Below, piece by piece: positions 1 to 12,299 of a stretch of DNA of 64,000 nucleotides. Source of the stretch: Panorpa germanica (lineage: Eukaryota; Arthropoda; Insecta; Mecoptera; Panorpidae). Within the stretch, counting starts at the first letter, position 1. Each line of letters starts with the position of its first letter. The notes beneath the pieces were generated by a model. It was not told where the DNA came from. It saw only the letters and a list, made by a program, of their open reading frames with translations, and searched no databases. The position numbers were made by a program, and so were the translations under genes. The stretch spans positions 11,918,603 to 11,982,602 of the forward strand of contig OY783211.1 in the NCBI GenBank assembly GCA_963678705.1, read 5' to 3'.

Positions 1-1318
1 TTGGAGTTCAAAGATCAACATTTACTCCTACCAAATCAGTAGCTTCAAATAAAGAGTAGTATTTTTTAACATGAAATCAAATTAAAAGAAGTTTAAATAT
101 GGAATTAGCTATCTCTTTCTCTCTTAAAGAATGTAGAATGTTTTTAGAATACCTCGGGTTCAATAGATTCTAAAGATGAATGATGAGAACTTTGTAATCC
201 GATGATATCTTATGTGAATCTTGGTGTAGGGATACTAGAGCCAAGACGATGGGAAGCGTGCCTTAGAAATGTAAGGTACTGGTGTAGAATTCGAAGGTTA
301 GGTATTAGTGAAAAACATATATTATAGACTGTGAAATGCAAAGTAGCTTGTATCGTTAATGGCGTCGTTATAATAGCGATGTTTGATTAGTACTTTACAG
401 TACTACACTTGCGCGGATTGTAATTGTAGATACTTGGCGGAACAAAGAGTTCATAAGCGATCAATGGTTAATCTGTGACTGAAGACACTCAGAGTTCGGC
501 TTTAGAACGCGATAACGTATGCAATACGAGTCCAACTAAACGTATACAAGCAACATCTATTGCACAAAACATTAAATGAACTTGTTGAAACATGACAAAA
601 AACCTTAAATATAAATAAATAGATCTACTAAATAAAAAAAAATAGTTAATTGCAACAAAAAATAAGCAATTTTTGACCAATTTTTTATTTTTTACCCAAA
701 TAAACTAGCGGTCAAGTTTAGCTAAAGGTAAATAAATTGACCGCATGTAATAATAATATGGTAAGATTATTAAAAAGTTATTTATACCCATTTCAGTAAC
801 TTCGAAATCCAATTTATTTTTGTTGTGGGTGGCCCCCGACCTTGAAATTGCATTTTTTCCAGCAAAGAGCCCGCATCAGTGGCAATACTTGTACAAATAT
901 TTTGGAACCCTTCTAAATAAAATATTTATTTGATTTATTAAGAGTTTCATACATAACACATTGTTACAATAAAATACTCTGGTATCAGGAAATGTTATTC
1001 TCAAAAATATGAAAAGGGGTAGTGGCGTTATTTTGAGTTATTTCTGTAAAAAACGGGGCGTTTTATCGATAGTTTATAATTATAAGAGTTAACACCTTCA
1101 AATAGAATATTTCTTTGAAAGAATTTAACATGAAAATTAAAATGTGTGGATTTTGATATAAATTATAAATACATATTAAATAAAGGGTTGTACTACTAGA
1201 TATACCTATACCTATACTAGAAGGGAATGTCTAGGGTAGAATTATAATGTTCAAACGCTCAGAATTATCTTGTAATTATAAATTATAATGAATCAAAAAA
1301 TGGATTTAAATAATAAAA
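1..1318. other. Non-coding A+T-rich stretch
   Basis: I see no gene here. The longest open frame (489-680, minus) is a short hydrophobic chance frame in A+T-rich DNA with no splice or codon support. Confidence 0.5.
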
Positions 1319-1320
1319 TA

Positions 1321-1545
1321 TTTGGAATTAGAGCAGACACCAGGAAATTGTTGAAAGCATTAGATGAGACGGAAGGCGAAACGTAGAATTAAGGGATCAC
1401 CGTCTTTCATGTTTGAAGTGTGCCTCTGGGTAGCCACGTCCTACCGCAGCATCTTGATCAGGAAAAGGATCAGCTTGGTGTATATGCGGTCAACAATATG
1501 AGCATGGACTCAGTCGACCTAGTGAGGGATATTGGTTGGTAGAAG
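1321..1545 (+). pseudogene. LINE ORF1 (gag-like, zinc-knuckle) relic
   Basis: Hand translation gives a decayed non-LTR retrotransposon ORF1. It starts with an IRADTRKLLKALDE-like stretch (about 1327-1370). After a stop it continues with C-L-K-C near 1418 and W-C-I-C-G-Q-x-x-E-H near 1478-1505. That is the spacing of the CCHC zinc knuckles (C-x2-C ... C-x2-C-x4-H) in insect LINE ORF1 proteins of the I/R1 type, which bind the element's RNA. At least two in-frame stops and probable frameshifts break it. Similar GA-rich pieces recur near 20390, 30190-30545 (minus) and 62870-63070. The family call rests on motif spacing, so other gag-like proteins remain possible. Confidence 0.45.
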
Positions 1546-1599
1546 GTGCAGGCGCAGAGAAGGTAGAAATACGTGTTAACCAATTTTTTTCTCTTTGTA

Positions 1600-3761
1600 G
1601 CACAAATATCGAGAAATCAATTGTATTTAGTCACAATCACCTTTCCTGAAAAACTAACTTAAATTTCAAAAAGTACTCAAAGACAAAATTGAAGTTGAAC
1701 AAGACAAAAAATCAAATTCCGATGAACTAGAACGGAGATATAACAAAAAATGTACAGTAAGTCGTCTCCATCTTTAAATGTTTGCCATTTTGAAAAGCTG
1801 ACATTTTAAAATGACAATCACTGTCGTATTAAACACTGTTTTATTAACCCGGGTACTTTGCATTTTTGTGTTACAAGAGGGTCGGTAGCTCTAATTCTTG
1901 GATATGTTTCAAAATTAGGGCTAATCATACAAAGTCCAAGTTATTCAATATGGGCGACGCTCGCTCCGTGGCTAAAGATGTTTTTTGGCAATATCTCCTT
2001 ACTAGTGGGTCCTATGATGAAAAGTGTAATAATTAATCTTTTAGGAAACTCAATTCTCTACCAGTTTTGTAAACAACGTTTTTGTGCACGTCTAACAGAA
2101 ATGGATCTACATCAAACATTCAATAATACTCCTTGAATTAACTTAGTTCTTGAGTTTTGACTTATAGAGTACTAAATTTTGAACACAGCAAGGAAATAGG
2201 ACCTAATGATATATAAACTCAACTTTAAAATATACTCAGTGCATTTCTTCCCGTTTCTAAGAATATTTATTCCACTTTTTGTTTATTTGTTTCGCTCGCG
2301 TCATAATTCTTTTCTCGCACAACCATTACGCATAATTACACTTAAGACCGCACCAGCCAACCATTCACAGAGATATACTCGTTATTAATTACGAATTGCA
2401 TAATTAATTCATATAGTTTATAATTAAAATCACATTTAAATAAAGGATTACACTGTTATTAACAATTTATAATAATTATGCATTCAATTATTCACTTAAT
2501 TTGTTTATTTTTCTGCAATTAATTTTACTCATTCGTATAAACGAGTCGCTTTCTTAGCATTAGTTTCGTTTCGTTTTATTTTCTTTAATTTTTATTATTC
2601 ATTTTATTGTAATTTTATAAATTTCTTTCTCTTTTTTGCAATATCAATTATTTTAGAGAAGATTGGTAATTTTCAAGCTACCGTTATTCTTAAATGCCTT
2701 GCAGCCGCTAAAAATATACAGAGTGGTTCAATGAATACGAAATCACTTGTACACATTACTTAAATACTTTTTTCATTACATTACTGCAAGATACTTAATT
2801 ATTCTTGTAGTTCTACACTTCTTTTGATTGGGTGGTTAACTGAGATTATTGGAATGATAGAAAAGATATGTTCTCTTGTTTTGCTCAATGTGTTTATATG
2901 ATGCCGTCTCTATTTGTGATGAAATTGTCTAATGATCGCTTTGTCTCAAGTTTGCGTACTCGTATACGTATTATAGAAAAGTAAAAAGTCGTTAGACAAA
3001 TTTGTATTGGACATTTTTGTCACAAAACAGACTTGTCCCACTTGTGTGAATTCTTATATGATCGCATGGCCGGTACACAACCGGACTATCTTAAGACATT
3101 CGTGTCTTTAGTGTGGGGATTATAGTTACCTTATTACTAGTATATATGTTTAATAATGACAGATGTATCTGAAACTATCTGAAATATTAACATATCAGTA
3201 GTCAGTTAAAAGAAGATGTCCACAGGTTTTTATGCCTTGCATAAAATGGGATGTAATGGATGTAGAAGAGAAGAGAAGCGGCATGGAAGCTGTATGCAGC
3301 GAAGACTACGGTAATTTTAGTAGTATTTGTATGGTTAATCACATGAACGTAAGCATCTGTAACAAACAACAACAAACATCAACATGCATTGCAAGAGCTG
3401 CTTTTCGAAGCAATATCGTTTTCTTCAATAAAGTTAATGCATTTGATTCGAGAAGTGCGAATATGTTGAAAAGTCTCAACATATTAGACGCTGGGAATCG
3501 TTATTCGCATTAACGACATAGTATACTTGTAAAGATAATACAAATTTGCTCTATATAAACTTTTTATCCACTCTTTATGTCTGCATTGTATTTTTGCATG
3601 TGTTTTGATACATACACAAATACCTGTAGCTAAAACAAGTCGCACGGTCCAGCGCGGGATGCTGCGCGGTGGTCGGTGAATAAATCTGCATCAGGTTAAT
3701 ATTTATAAGCCACACAGAAAGATGTTATGACAATATTTCTTATAAATGAGAGATTATTCTA

Positions 3762-3764
<3 letters not shown>
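1600..3764. other. Non-coding stretch
   Basis: No recognisable gene. Open frames at 1858-2136, 2206-2388 and 3232-3513 (93 codons) lack splice partners, recognisable domains or coding-like composition. The 3232-3513 frame starts at ATG-like context but resembles no family I know, so I leave it uncalled. Confidence 0.4.

Positions 3765-3845
<81 letters not shown>
3765..3845. repeat. (AT)n microsatellite
   Basis: An almost pure AT dinucleotide run from about 3779 to 3844, with interrupted AAATAT units just before it. Length is likely polymorphic and prone to assembly error. Confidence 0.95.
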
Positions 3846-3847
<2 letters not shown>

Positions 3848-6800
3848 GTTGATGTCATATGATTATTTACCATTTCTTTTTAAGCCTTTATTTGAATATC
3901 ATTTAATTTATTGACTTTGTCCATGCTATATATTATAAATAATGAACTTATTTTTACATATATTTAAAGCTAAATGATTAAAATTGATATATTGTTGTAT
4001 TTTTATATTGATTGTTAAGTCAATTATCATATCATTTAAATCAGGGAATCATATCGCGGTCCAGCTTACCTACCTACTTATTGTACGCATCAGGAATACG
4101 TCGTGGAAGATTTTAATGAGTTCCACATAAGATTTTACTTCCTTACTTCAATTTATTAAAGCCACACAGTTGCCAAGATATTTGGTACTGAAGCTAGTAA
4201 GATCCAACAGCAACGTTGATATAATTACTTGTTTTCTATAAGACATTGAATTGCGTTACTATATCTGGCAGTTCTTGTTGATAGCAATCAACGTGATTAA
4301 ATCTACAATAGATAGATTCCAAGAACTCTCAGATGCTTTGTAAATTATTTCTAGAACAGCTTCTTGTGTTTCAGTTTCAGCTGTTTTTGTGGTCAACAAA
4401 CGCGGTTTCTACAATCAATTAGATGTGGTCACCCTGAAGGTGTCGGCACAAATATTGATAGGCAATTTCTTAAGAAGAAGATTTTCTTAGAAATGGGTTA
4501 ATTTAATTTATATATTATTTAGAATTTGTAATACATAGTCATTGGCTAAATACAAAATTAAGAATGATAATTATAAATAAATTTTAAAAGATACAAAATA
4601 AATTTTAAAAATGTATTTATTAAAAATTAATATGAAATTAATTTATAGTTTATATATTTAAAAATACAGAAAAAATATAGTGTTTTTTGGGAATCATTTT
4701 GATTTGCAAGTTCCATTAATCTTATGTAGAATATTTTCGATTTCTCTGCAAGCTGTAATTGGGTTGGATATAAGTGCGCTCTTAGAAGAAAGACTATTAC
4801 GAGATAGTAATATTTTAAAGCGAGAAGGTACCGAGATTCGTAAAACAATTTTATTTAAGTAATTAGCTCATAATAAAAATACTTTGCTTGGTTTTGCATT
4901 GGTATGAACATAAATCAAACAATAGATACATATTTGAAATATAACACATTAAACATATTGGACATATACTAATGTGATGATCTAATTAGAACAGTATGGA
5001 AAACATGCAAGTTAATCAGTAATGGGTAACTGATTTTCAAGTAATTTCCTGTATTTATAAGGCAGAAGTATAGAACACAGTATGAGATTATAACAAAAAA
5101 AATTGACTGACCAAATAATGGCTAACTTTAGAGGAGAGAAGCTAACTTAACTTTTTGTTTACTACGCACGATCAAGCCTTTCGCAATATCTATTTAGGTG
5201 ACGTACACTTACTATATCTATTTCAATGCAAGCTTTACTGTTGAATTAAACATTTTCATTAAACAAAAACTAGATATGCTCGTAAACTTGTCTAATTCAA
5301 ATAAATTCTTCATACAGATACCTACAATACCGTCTAGTAAACCACGTGAGATACCCAAGTTCCCCGCTATCAGCCTCCAAGATGAATAGCCTCCTGCAGT
5401 TATTGTTTCAGAATCCCACAGTTCTTCTATTTAATAATGTATCATTTTATTACAATATCGATTTGATTACTACAATATAGACTTCTCTGACAGGTTTTGA
5501 TGTATACACACACAGAGATATGTATACATACATATATGAATGCGTACATTGTATTTATATATATCACTTTAATAATCCCAGAAGATGTCAGCTGTCAGTC
5601 AGAACTTTTAAATATTAATTTATCAGACCGATAACTATATGAAATAAATCGACATTTTAGTGATGAGAAACAAACGATATTTTTATATGCTGACAAGCTA
5701 AGTTCGAATATTTTACAGACGATTTTAGAGTTACTTAAATATAAATATTGATTGCAATCAACGTAAGCACATACCATTAGTTTACGAATTACAGTGGTTT
5801 TAGATACGATACTTTTGTGGTTTTAAAAACAATGGAAAAATCTAACTAGTTTTCCTGGAGGCTCGTCGACTGTCATTATCAGAAATTAAAAAAAAAATTG
5901 TAGACAAATGGAATAGCATAGGGATTTAAGAAAATAAATTTACAACTACCATATGTACAATATGTTTTTATGAAAGAAGACAACGAAATACATTAAAAGA
6001 AATTTAAATCATTTTCAAGTTCTATACTATATGGTATTTCAATAAGACGATCCGATTTAATATCACCTTATATTAAACACCATGATGCAACATATATGAA
6101 TATACAGGATGTTTGTTTTATAAGAGAAGCCCTTATTAATAAATGCTATATTTTGATTTGAAGAGCATTGACTAACACTTACATATAACTTTCCATTTCG
6201 ATGTTGAATCACATTCGAATTGACTTAATAATAAATAATTGCACACCACTAGTATGTTCGAATGTAGCTGCACTTTCAAGTTGAATCTTATTATTAAATA
6301 CCATTATTATATGTAATTATTGATAATTTAATTTTTTTTATTTTATTGCATTATTGTTCAAGATCTTTGATCATTATCGAATACTTGGACGTTTTATTTT
6401 TAAGCGATCTCTTTTTAACAATGTTTAAATGATTGCATCTCTAAAAATGACTACTTGATGTTCATCTCTTCAAGATCTGATTGAGATTCAGACTCATAGC
6501 GTCCGTATATTTCTTTAAATGGTTTATTTTTACTTATTGTTATTATTTACAGAAATGCCGTGTTTAAGCCAATATGACTTTAGAAACTTCTAAACATACT
6601 TAAAATTTTCACTTAATATTTTTTAATTAAGTAATTGCAAATGTTTTTTTAAAATGTGTCAAATATTAGTAAAAAATCACCTAGTTTTAGAGTAGTAGAA
6701 AAAAATTACTTAAAATTAAAAGGAAGGATTACAAATTCATATTAGATATAACTGAATCTTAAAATCTGCATTCAACATGGTAGCTCTGACTCTATGTGCT

Positions 6801-7020
6801 TTCTGGAAAGATTCTTGAAGACTGTCTAATTACTTAACATCTATATAAATAGGGACTTTTATTGAAATAAATTAATCAATATCTATTGCTATAATTTGTT
6901 ATACAATATAAGTTCTAGGTGTACGTAAAAATGGGTAACAACAAACAGTTTTTCGCGAAATAGTGAAAGAGTCGTCACAATTAACTAAAACTTGAATAAA
7001 TTAGGAAAATTGCTCTCAAG
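3846..7020. other. Non-coding stretch
   Basis: No gene seen. Short frames (4627-4848 minus, 4680-4862, 5198-5389, 5595-5777 minus) overlap one another on both strands and look like chance frames. Confidence 0.45.
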
Positions 7021-7560
7021 CAGTGGTAGCTCAGCCCCCCTGAAAATGAATTATCTGCTCCTCTAAGCAAATACATATAAAATTCAGAAGATCCACACTG
7101 TTAATAATGCTATAAAAATAATTATCAGTGTAGTTATGAGAATTCGCGTGGCACTTTGACGCGATGCGACCCGCGTGTATTTTTTGAAATACGAGACCTT
7201 GCGAAAACCGGACTCTGGAGATGCGAGATCTCTGGAACGCGATCACTACCACCACGACTTGTGTGCCATTACTTAGAAGGGGATTGCTCCAGCTTTAACT
7301 TCAGCTACAGGTACAACAACAAGTGCAGGATCGACGACCTGCGACAGAATACTAATTCCACTAATTGGACCCAATCCAGATTCTGGTCCATTCATCCAAT
7401 ACCTGTACTCGAACTAGTCAATGTACGATTACCTGTTACTTACCATACATGTTCAGTGTGTGCCTGTGTGTGTGCGATGCTCGTCAGCATTGCTTTAGTG
7501 TGGTGGTGGTGCGGTTCGCCGAATAAATATTTGCCAAACATTTAGAAAGAGATTGAAGTA
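7021..7560 (+). other. Locally GC-richer block with 129-codon ORF
   Basis: Base composition rises clearly above the surroundings. An open frame of 129 codons runs 7156-7545, with Cys- and Trp-rich C-terminal sequence (C-x2-C-x-C-x-C, WWWCG). I recognise no domain. The start of the block (CAGTGGTAGCTCAGCCCCCC at 7021) resembles the terminal inverted repeat of hAT-type elements, and an AATAAA lies at 7521. The block may therefore be part of a transposon or a retroelement end rather than a gene. An imperfect palindrome (CAGGATCGACGACCTG) sits near 7326. Confidence 0.3.
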
Positions 7561-7729
7561 ATAATAAACAGGTTTAGTACTTTTCTAATGTGCACCATCA
7601 TTTCCATAAAAACATCCCCATTTCGTCTAAGCCCCATGAAGCCACAGTGCGTCACATTTTAATTCCATTTGAGTTCACTTATCCCAATTATTTTACTTCT
7701 TATTAGGGCCGGTATTCATGTGACAAAAG

Positions 7730-7870
7730 AGTAGAAAATGAAAAGAAGATTGTGCAGTTATTAAACGGGAGGAAATGCAGGGAAGAAGTGGATGGCGGAG
7801 ATAGAGAGAAGAAGAGAGGAAAGTGAAAGAATGGCAAAGTAGAAACAGGGAGAGAAGCAGTAGGGGTTTA
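7730..7870. repeat. Purine-rich (GA) tract
   Basis: The plus strand is dominated by G and A for about 140 bases, in short AGAGA/GAAG units. It lies between two copies of a TTAGGGCC[GA]GTA motif (about 7706 and 8030), which may mark the ends of an old inserted element. I see no coding sense in it. Confidence 0.4.
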
Positions 7871-8225
7871 AATATATTTGTTTTGCATTTTTTTTTTTCG
7901 GAGGTGTGATAATGAGTATAGATAGAATAAGGATCACAAATGAAATGTAATTAGACACAATGATATGTAATTTAATGATTTAGGGCGGAAGAATGTAGTA
8001 CCTAGATAATTAATAATAACTTCTGATTAGGGCCAGTACTTGAGAAATTTATACTAGATATGAGATGATGATCTGGGTCCTCCTTTTGAAGAGTGGAGTC
8101 TCTTAACATTTTATAGAAATGCCACAAATAAATACATAAACGGTATTAATCAAGAACTGTTTATTGTATTTGAAACTACACTAATGAGGGATTCCTTTTA
8201 CATCATGCAAGTCTGGACTGGAAAT

Positions 8226-8380
8226 TTTGCATGACCGAGTGGTTTGTGAAATGTTTTGTATTTCGTTGCTTATGTTTTCTTTTAATTCTTCAATAATCTC
8301 TAGGTTGCTGATGCAAAGGTTGCTTTTAAGGTATCCCCAAAGGAAAAAGTCCATTGGGAATAAAATCGGGCTGCGAGGTC
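8226..8380 (-). pseudogene. Mariner/IS630-family transposase C-terminal relic
   Basis: Reading the minus strand from 8380 gives P-R-S-P-I-L-F-P-M-D-F-F-L-W-G-Y-L-K-S, followed by NLEIIEELKENISNEIQNIS. This is the typical 'PRSPDLTP[LM]DFFLWGYLK' block around the last catalytic Asp of insect mariner-type cut-and-paste transposases, followed by their helical C-terminus. The usual SPDL is SPIL here, so one conserved Asp is lost. Nothing recognisable continues upstream of 8400 beyond a possible W-I-x-R. It is a truncated, inactive remnant. Confidence 0.65.
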
Positions 8381-8399
8381 ACGTTTTCTGGATATCAGC

Positions 8400-9690
8400 T
8401 TTTAGCTAAACTGCACTTTCTTAGCATATTTATTTCAATGTTTGTACAATTTGAATTTTGTAAGCGTTGTTAAATTATAATACAGTAGTTGTTTAATGTT
8501 TACAGATCGACGGCTCTCTTTTCATGGCGCCTGATGCGAACGCAACTAGCTTTACCTGGTAAATCGAAGAATAATACTGATATTTGCTTGAATCAGTTCT
8601 TTCTTTTGTCTACACTGTTATGTCAGAGTGTAACACTATTTCAATTTACTGACCTGAGGACGTCTAATCTGGTCAACCTAAATGTTAATTCCCAGCTAAA
8701 AATTATGTATCATTTACGTAAACTGTCGGATCAATGGTAGTATCTAATAAAACATCATTTGAAAAGTCGTTTTATTAAATTGAAGGTATCTTAACTATTC
8801 TATATTATCTCATATTCAGGAAGAGATGTTCGAGTATAGAACAAGAAAATCTATTATCATCTCTGGTATGACAAGCATTAAATATTAAAAATAATTTTAA
8901 ATAATGAGCTTTATTCAATCTTGTTGCCAGTGACATCTACAATGAAGGTGATTAATGTGACACAATAATCAGTCGGAGAGACATACACAAATGTTCATGG
9001 CAATATTGTAAAAGCAAGGAATTTGGTTATATTTATTAATTTTTATTTCTGTTGTTTTTTTGTTGTGTAAATTGATAAAGTATTTTATATTCATAACTTC
9101 TTAAAGAATATGCTAAAGAGTTTCAAAAAGGTCCCATACATCGTGCTCGTTGTAATTATATCATCCAAAATAGGTTTATTACCTTATTGTAATTTTATAT
9201 TTTTAATACGTAATAAATATTTTGATTGTTACCAACATGCGAGCTTTTACAGTAATTTATCTCTCACACATCCAACCATCCATCGTATCGGTTCGAATAA
9301 AATGTTCACAGATCAATGGATATTATTGTCGTATAATATTGTATATGTAAATATGACTGACCATTCGATCCGACACTCGCGTGTGTTTTTTAAATTTTTT
9401 TCTGTTTTTTTTTTTGTATCCTGCTGCTAAGAGATATGTCAAACATTTGTCTGATATTATTAAACAAGGTGTGAAAATCAACCCTAGAGTCTTTAGGGTG
9501 AAATTTTATTTGTTTCTTACTATAAAAAGGCGTTTTTTCTATAAATATTAATAAAACCGATCATAATAAAAAAAATGTAATATAATTCTTATTTTTGATT
9601 TCATACAAGTTTTTTTTTGTGATCAAGTTTCGTTAATGTATTCATAATATTTGAACGAACACAAACTCGTAAATATATATATATATATAT
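8400..9690. other. Non-coding stretch
   Basis: No gene recognised. Frames 8489-8740 and 9110-9430 are short, hydrophobic and T-rich, without splice support. A TA microsatellite (9671-9690) closes the stretch. Confidence 0.45.
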
Positions 9691-9699
9691 ATATGTATA

Positions 9700-10378
9700 C
9701 AGAGGCGGCCTTAGGGGGTGGCAAGCGGGGCAACCGTCGGGGCAACCGTCGGGGCAACCGTCGGGGCAACCGTCGGGGCAACCGCCGGGGCAACCGCCCG
9801 GGGCATCGCATTCTCGCGCAACAACCCAAGTAGAAAAATTCATTGTTATACTCGTATATATCTATTTGAATCTCGCGCCTCATTCTTTAGAAATCCCACT
9901 AGAATCACTGCGTCTTTTTTTATGGTATTCATGTACCTTAGTTTATCATCATTAATATTTGTCGTCTTTGTGCTTGGTAACTTTTAAAAACTTCCATTAT
10001 AAAATTTTATTTCTCGTCAATTATTATCTAAAAGACGGGGCCTTGCAATGGCAAAGGCAAAGGCGCCCCTGCTTACTATATATATTGCAGGTAATAGAAT
10101 ATGCCTTCTAAATAATTCAATGATTGCTTTTTGTTCAAGGGTCATTAGGGGCGCAAAAAATATACATACGAGTATATTAATTAGCGATAGAATTAAAATT
10201 GAAAATATTACTTTTCTCGGCGAAAAAAATATTTTTTAGTGGCGAAAGTAATATTTTTTTTCCCGGCAGAAATATTATTCCGCTTATTATATTTATATTA
10301 TAATTATATAATTATATTTATATATAATATTATTTATAAAACTTTCTCGGGGCCTCGCAATGGCTAAAGCCGCCCCTG
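9700..10378. mobile_element. hAT-type non-autonomous element with 8-bp target duplications
   Basis: Terminal inverted repeats are CAGAGGCGGCCTTAG (9700-9714) and, on the other strand, CAGGGGCGGCTTTAG (10378-10364). They are flanked by identical 8-bp direct repeats TATGTATA (9692-9699 and 10379-10386), the target-site length of hAT transposons. A second copy of the right end (CAATGGCAAAGGC...GCGCCCCTG, about 10035-10075) lies inside, so the element is either nested or has a duplicated end. No transposase is encoded; the short frames across it come from the minisatellite below. The flanks are TA-rich, so part of the duplication could be coincidental, but the exact 8/8 match with good TIRs argues against that. 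Confidence 0.7.
9726..9797. repeat. 12-bp minisatellite inside the hAT-type element
   Basis: Six head-to-tail copies of CGGGGCAACCG[TC], GC-rich against the A+T-rich background. The 12-bp period keeps every frame open on both strands. That is why spurious Gly-Asn-Arg-Arg, Gly-Ala-Thr-Val and Pro-Arg-Arg-Leu repeat ORFs appear here. Confidence 0.9.
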
Positions 10379-10386
10379 TATGTATA

Positions 10387-11720
10387 TATATATTTAATAA
10401 TAACTGGTCTTCAAACCAAGCACCAATTTTTTTTAAGTAGTACACGTAATATAAGTGAACTTAATGATACGACGTTCGTCTGGAGGCCCCGGCATCTTAC
10501 TCTATTTCATTTTTATATATTATGTGTCCTCTGTACAATCTACGTCACTGGATATTTGTTACTATGCATAAACAACAAAACAGTAAGAATTTTGATGTAT
10601 CACACTTCATGAACATATTTGTTTTTCAATAAAAATTGAAGTGTAATAAAATAAAAATTGTTATCACTTATTTTTGACAGTTATGTCATTTATAAAATGA
10701 GTAAATTACCAAAAGTGAGTTTATATCCAGTAGCAGAACAATAACATCATGGAACAACGAACAATCGAATCATTTTCCAGCTAAAACTCTTATTTACAGC
10801 TGTGAAGAGTTACTGGAAATAAAAATAATTTATGTGTAAGATATAAAAAGTGTTAGAATTATAAATTAAAAAACATTAAAAATTTAATACTTTATATGTT
10901 TTATAGTTGTTATAAAAAATACTCTTAGGTACAACTCTTAAGAATCCAACCCTTTTTTAATATCGTTTTAAATCCTTATCAAAATCCAATTATCCTAACA
11001 TCTGAAAACATCCCCCGATTCTTTATTGAACACCACAGACTATTGAACGTGGTGGAAGTCGTTTTGTCTTTCGGGCTGTGAAATGCACGCCTACAAATAC
11101 ATGCGTACGGGTGTATATGTGTGTTGATATGTGATGGAGCTGATTTAGTGGACCGATTTCAATACAGAGTGGTCCACAAGTTGAGCTAGACTGATCTATA
11201 AAAATTGGTACCTAAGAGAGTCTTCGGGGATGATTTTTTAGAGTATCACATAGACAGTGTTTTCATAAATGTTTATATATTTTTTATCCAAAACTACTTA
11301 TAATTTATTCCACGTATATTGCATATATTACAGGCGCACGGGTCTGAAAATAACAAAAATGTATTGTTTCTGAAGGATTTTCAGTTCAATTTTTATAAGA
11401 CAGTCAGCTATACCATCTCAACTGATTTAATATAATCTGACATGATATTTAGGTTGACCTATGATAACTTGTAGGGGTCATTTATAATTTACGCCATACA
11501 AATTTCATAGTTTTTTAACTCTTATCTGAATTCGTGCACATTGTGAACCACTCTCTCTTGTGATATAATTTGTTTTAAGCTTTAATTTACTTTTTGCTTA
11601 ATTTTCTTTTTCTTTTGACAATAGTAAGATTTTATTTAGTTTATTTTTATATTATTATACTGCAACTATTATACTAGTATTGTAACATAATATACTCGTA
11701 TTTTATATATCTCGTATATG
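10387..11720. other. Non-coding stretch
   Basis: No gene seen. Around 11476-11520 the sequence TCATTTATAATTTACGCCATAC resembles the ends of the element at 27641-27879 (ATTCATAAATTACGTCACAC), so a further degenerate copy may lie here. Confidence 0.4.
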
Positions 11721-11725
11721 GCACT

Positions 11726-11942
11726 TTGGTTGATAGTATTTTAGGTTAACGTAAGACTGCTGTGCATACGGGTTCGATATCCGCACCAGCTCTATTTTAC
11801 CTGGGTTTGGTTTTTATCAGAAATATATAAATGTGCATAAATATATCATAACTCTTATGAAGCAACAGTGTATGTTCGCATATATGAAGCCACATCACCA
11901 TAAATACTACCTACATTAAAGAATAAAGTGATTCCAATAAAT
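11726..11942 (+). mobile_element. tRNA-derived SINE, diverged copy
   Basis: A B-box-like GGGTTCGATATCC lies near 11770. It is followed by CCTGGGTTTGGTT and a tail resembling CATATATGAAGCCACATCACCATAAATACT, the same block order as the better-preserved copy at 18633-18904 read on its minus strand. The A-box region is poorly kept and the 3' end runs directly into the MITE copy at 11943. Confidence 0.6.
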
Positions 11943-12130
11943 AATTTGGTACTTTTTGCACTTCAATTATAGTTCGCATCAACTTTATTTCGACAGGAGA
12001 AGTGGTTTCGCCATTTGTAACTGATAAAATAGACATTTCATATGAACGACTGTGAGAAACCGAACTGTAAATTAATTCTTTTATGACAAAAAGATCATAC
12101 GCATCTTCTAACTCCAAAATGCTTACTGAG
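11943..12130 (-). mobile_element. CCCAGTAAAC-family MITE, degenerate inverted copy
   Basis: Contains CACTTCAATTATAGTTCGCATC, CGACAGGAGAAGTGGTTTCGCC and AGATCATACGCATCTTC in the order of the 35137-35398 element read on the opposite strand. The right end is TCCAAAATGCTTACTGAGA. An internal deletion is evident. The 126-codon minus-strand frame over it is a chance frame. Confidence 0.7.
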
Positions 12131-12299
12131 ACGTTACTATATAATATATTATTTAATATTATATAAATTATAAGTTTATTTTTGAGCAATAACCTGTTTG
12201 TATCCACCCTGTATTTAAACTTAACACGCTGTATTCTACTGTCTGACAGAACTTCAGATGTACAACGTCGTAAAATAGTGTCAGAAAACATCGAATAAG

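Noticed and set aside
9601-9987. Overlapping ORFs on both strands encoding short repeats
   Set aside because: All derive from the 12-bp minisatellite inside the hAT-type element; they are open in several frames on both strands.
11911-12291. 126-codon minus-strand ORF
   Set aside because: Mostly a reading through a CCCAGTAAAC-family MITE that is not open in other copies.
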